This document shows, piece by piece, positions 1 through 10,000 of a stretch of 10,000 bases of DNA. The stretch covers positions 567,501 to 577,500 of the forward strand of contig CAUJGJ010000161.1 in the NCBI GenBank assembly GCA_963170055.1. The letters are read 5' to 3'. A program made the translations under genes and the position numbers. Each line of letters starts with the position of its first letter. Position 1 is the stretch's first letter. This DNA is from Halisarca cf. caerulea. Taxonomy: Eukaryota; Porifera; Demospongiae; Chondrillida; Halisarcidae. The notes beneath the pieces are model-generated. The model ran no database searches. It had not been told where the DNA came from and saw only the letters and a program-made list of their open reading frames with translations.

Positions 1-9668
<9,668 letters not shown>

Positions 9669-10000
9669 TGATTACTGAATAACAGTTGACGTTTTTTTAT
9701 TAGCCGTATATTTACAGTACCACTGTGTGTATATACACGTATTATACTGTTGGTTTTTCCAGTAATATGATTTTATGTTGAGCAGTATGTATGCATAATA
9801 TAATATGCATAATATAGTACATATAATAGTATAAAAGCTTTATATTCATATTTGTGTCATGGTACGTGGGTAGATCAAAGGAAAAAAGTGGGCCATATAA
9901 AAGCTCTACAAACCACTTGATTATAACTATACAGCGCACGTACACTTACAATCATGCAAGGAGTCAGCTCTACAGCATGCACGCTTGCAATCAAGGAGTC
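9669..10000 (+). other. SPAG6 3' UTR and downstream flank
   Basis: AT-rich, with no further gene seen. No canonical AATAAA is present. Variant hexamers AATATA (9797-9802, 9811-9816) and TATAAA (9830-9835) are possible cleavage signals 130-165 bases after the stop; support is weak. A minus-strand frame across this stretch is low-complexity and not credible. Confidence 0.55.
9931..10000. repeat. Imperfect tandem repeat at window end
   Basis: ACAGC...CTTACAATCATGCAAGGAGTC (9931-9965) recurs as ACAGCATGCACGCTTGCAATCAAGGAGTC-type sequence (9972-10000) with small gaps, a period of about 35-40 bp. It is cut by the window edge. Confidence 0.6.

Noticed and set aside
9742..9945. A 67-codon minus-strand frame after SPAG6.
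   Set aside because: Composition is Tyr/Ile/Met-rich from AT-rich DNA, and no domain or conserved block is seen.

Overview
The window is animal nuclear DNA. It holds ten complete introns and the last eleven coding exons visible here of one plus-strand gene, SPAG6 (the PF16 / sperm-associated antigen 6 family). SPAG6 is an armadillo-repeat protein of the central-pair apparatus of motile cilia and flagella. Conservation to the vertebrate protein is high, yet the introns are packed with dinucleotide tracts, short inverted-repeat elements and GTAC/TACG-rich simple sequence. That fits an early-branching marine invertebrate; a sponge is my best guess, at low confidence. The species cannot be read from the sequence.

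Layout: coding exons lie at 1-188 (partial), 576-759, 2477-2604, 3256-3439, 3633-3700, 4389-4541, 5065-5256, 5557-5673, 5914-5973, 6444-6529 and 9596-9668 (TAG stop). Joined, they give 476 residues plus stop in one open frame. About 33 N-terminal residues are missing upstream, judging from the roughly 509 residues usual for the family. Every intron is GT-AG.

Introns 1, 2, 6, 8, 9 and 10 carry (TG)n on the plus strand. Intron 7 alone carries the complement, (CA)75. Introns 2, 5, 6 and 10 hold seven short inverted-repeat or foldback elements. Several have TA flanks as in Tc1/mariner/pogo-type MITEs, and two are long near-perfect palindromes sharing one GC-rich 25-bp core. Exon 3 is bracketed by a duplicated block of about 200 bp, and its 3' end with the splice donor is copied in a four-unit, 56-bp tandem array.

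Intron 10 (3066 bp) contains a nested minus-strand gene at 7353-8996, an intact tyrosine recombinase of the DUF3504 / Crypton / KIAA1958-like type. A 19-bp motif lies in inverted orientation on either side of it, and 21-bp direct repeats lie downstream of its stop. It looks like a mobile element that entered the SPAG6 intron antisense to the host gene.

The two genes have no evident functional link. The most interesting signals are the recombinase element with its candidate termini, the repeated splice donor after exon 3, the complementary UG/CA tracts around in-frame exons 7-9, and the shared core of the two palindromes.
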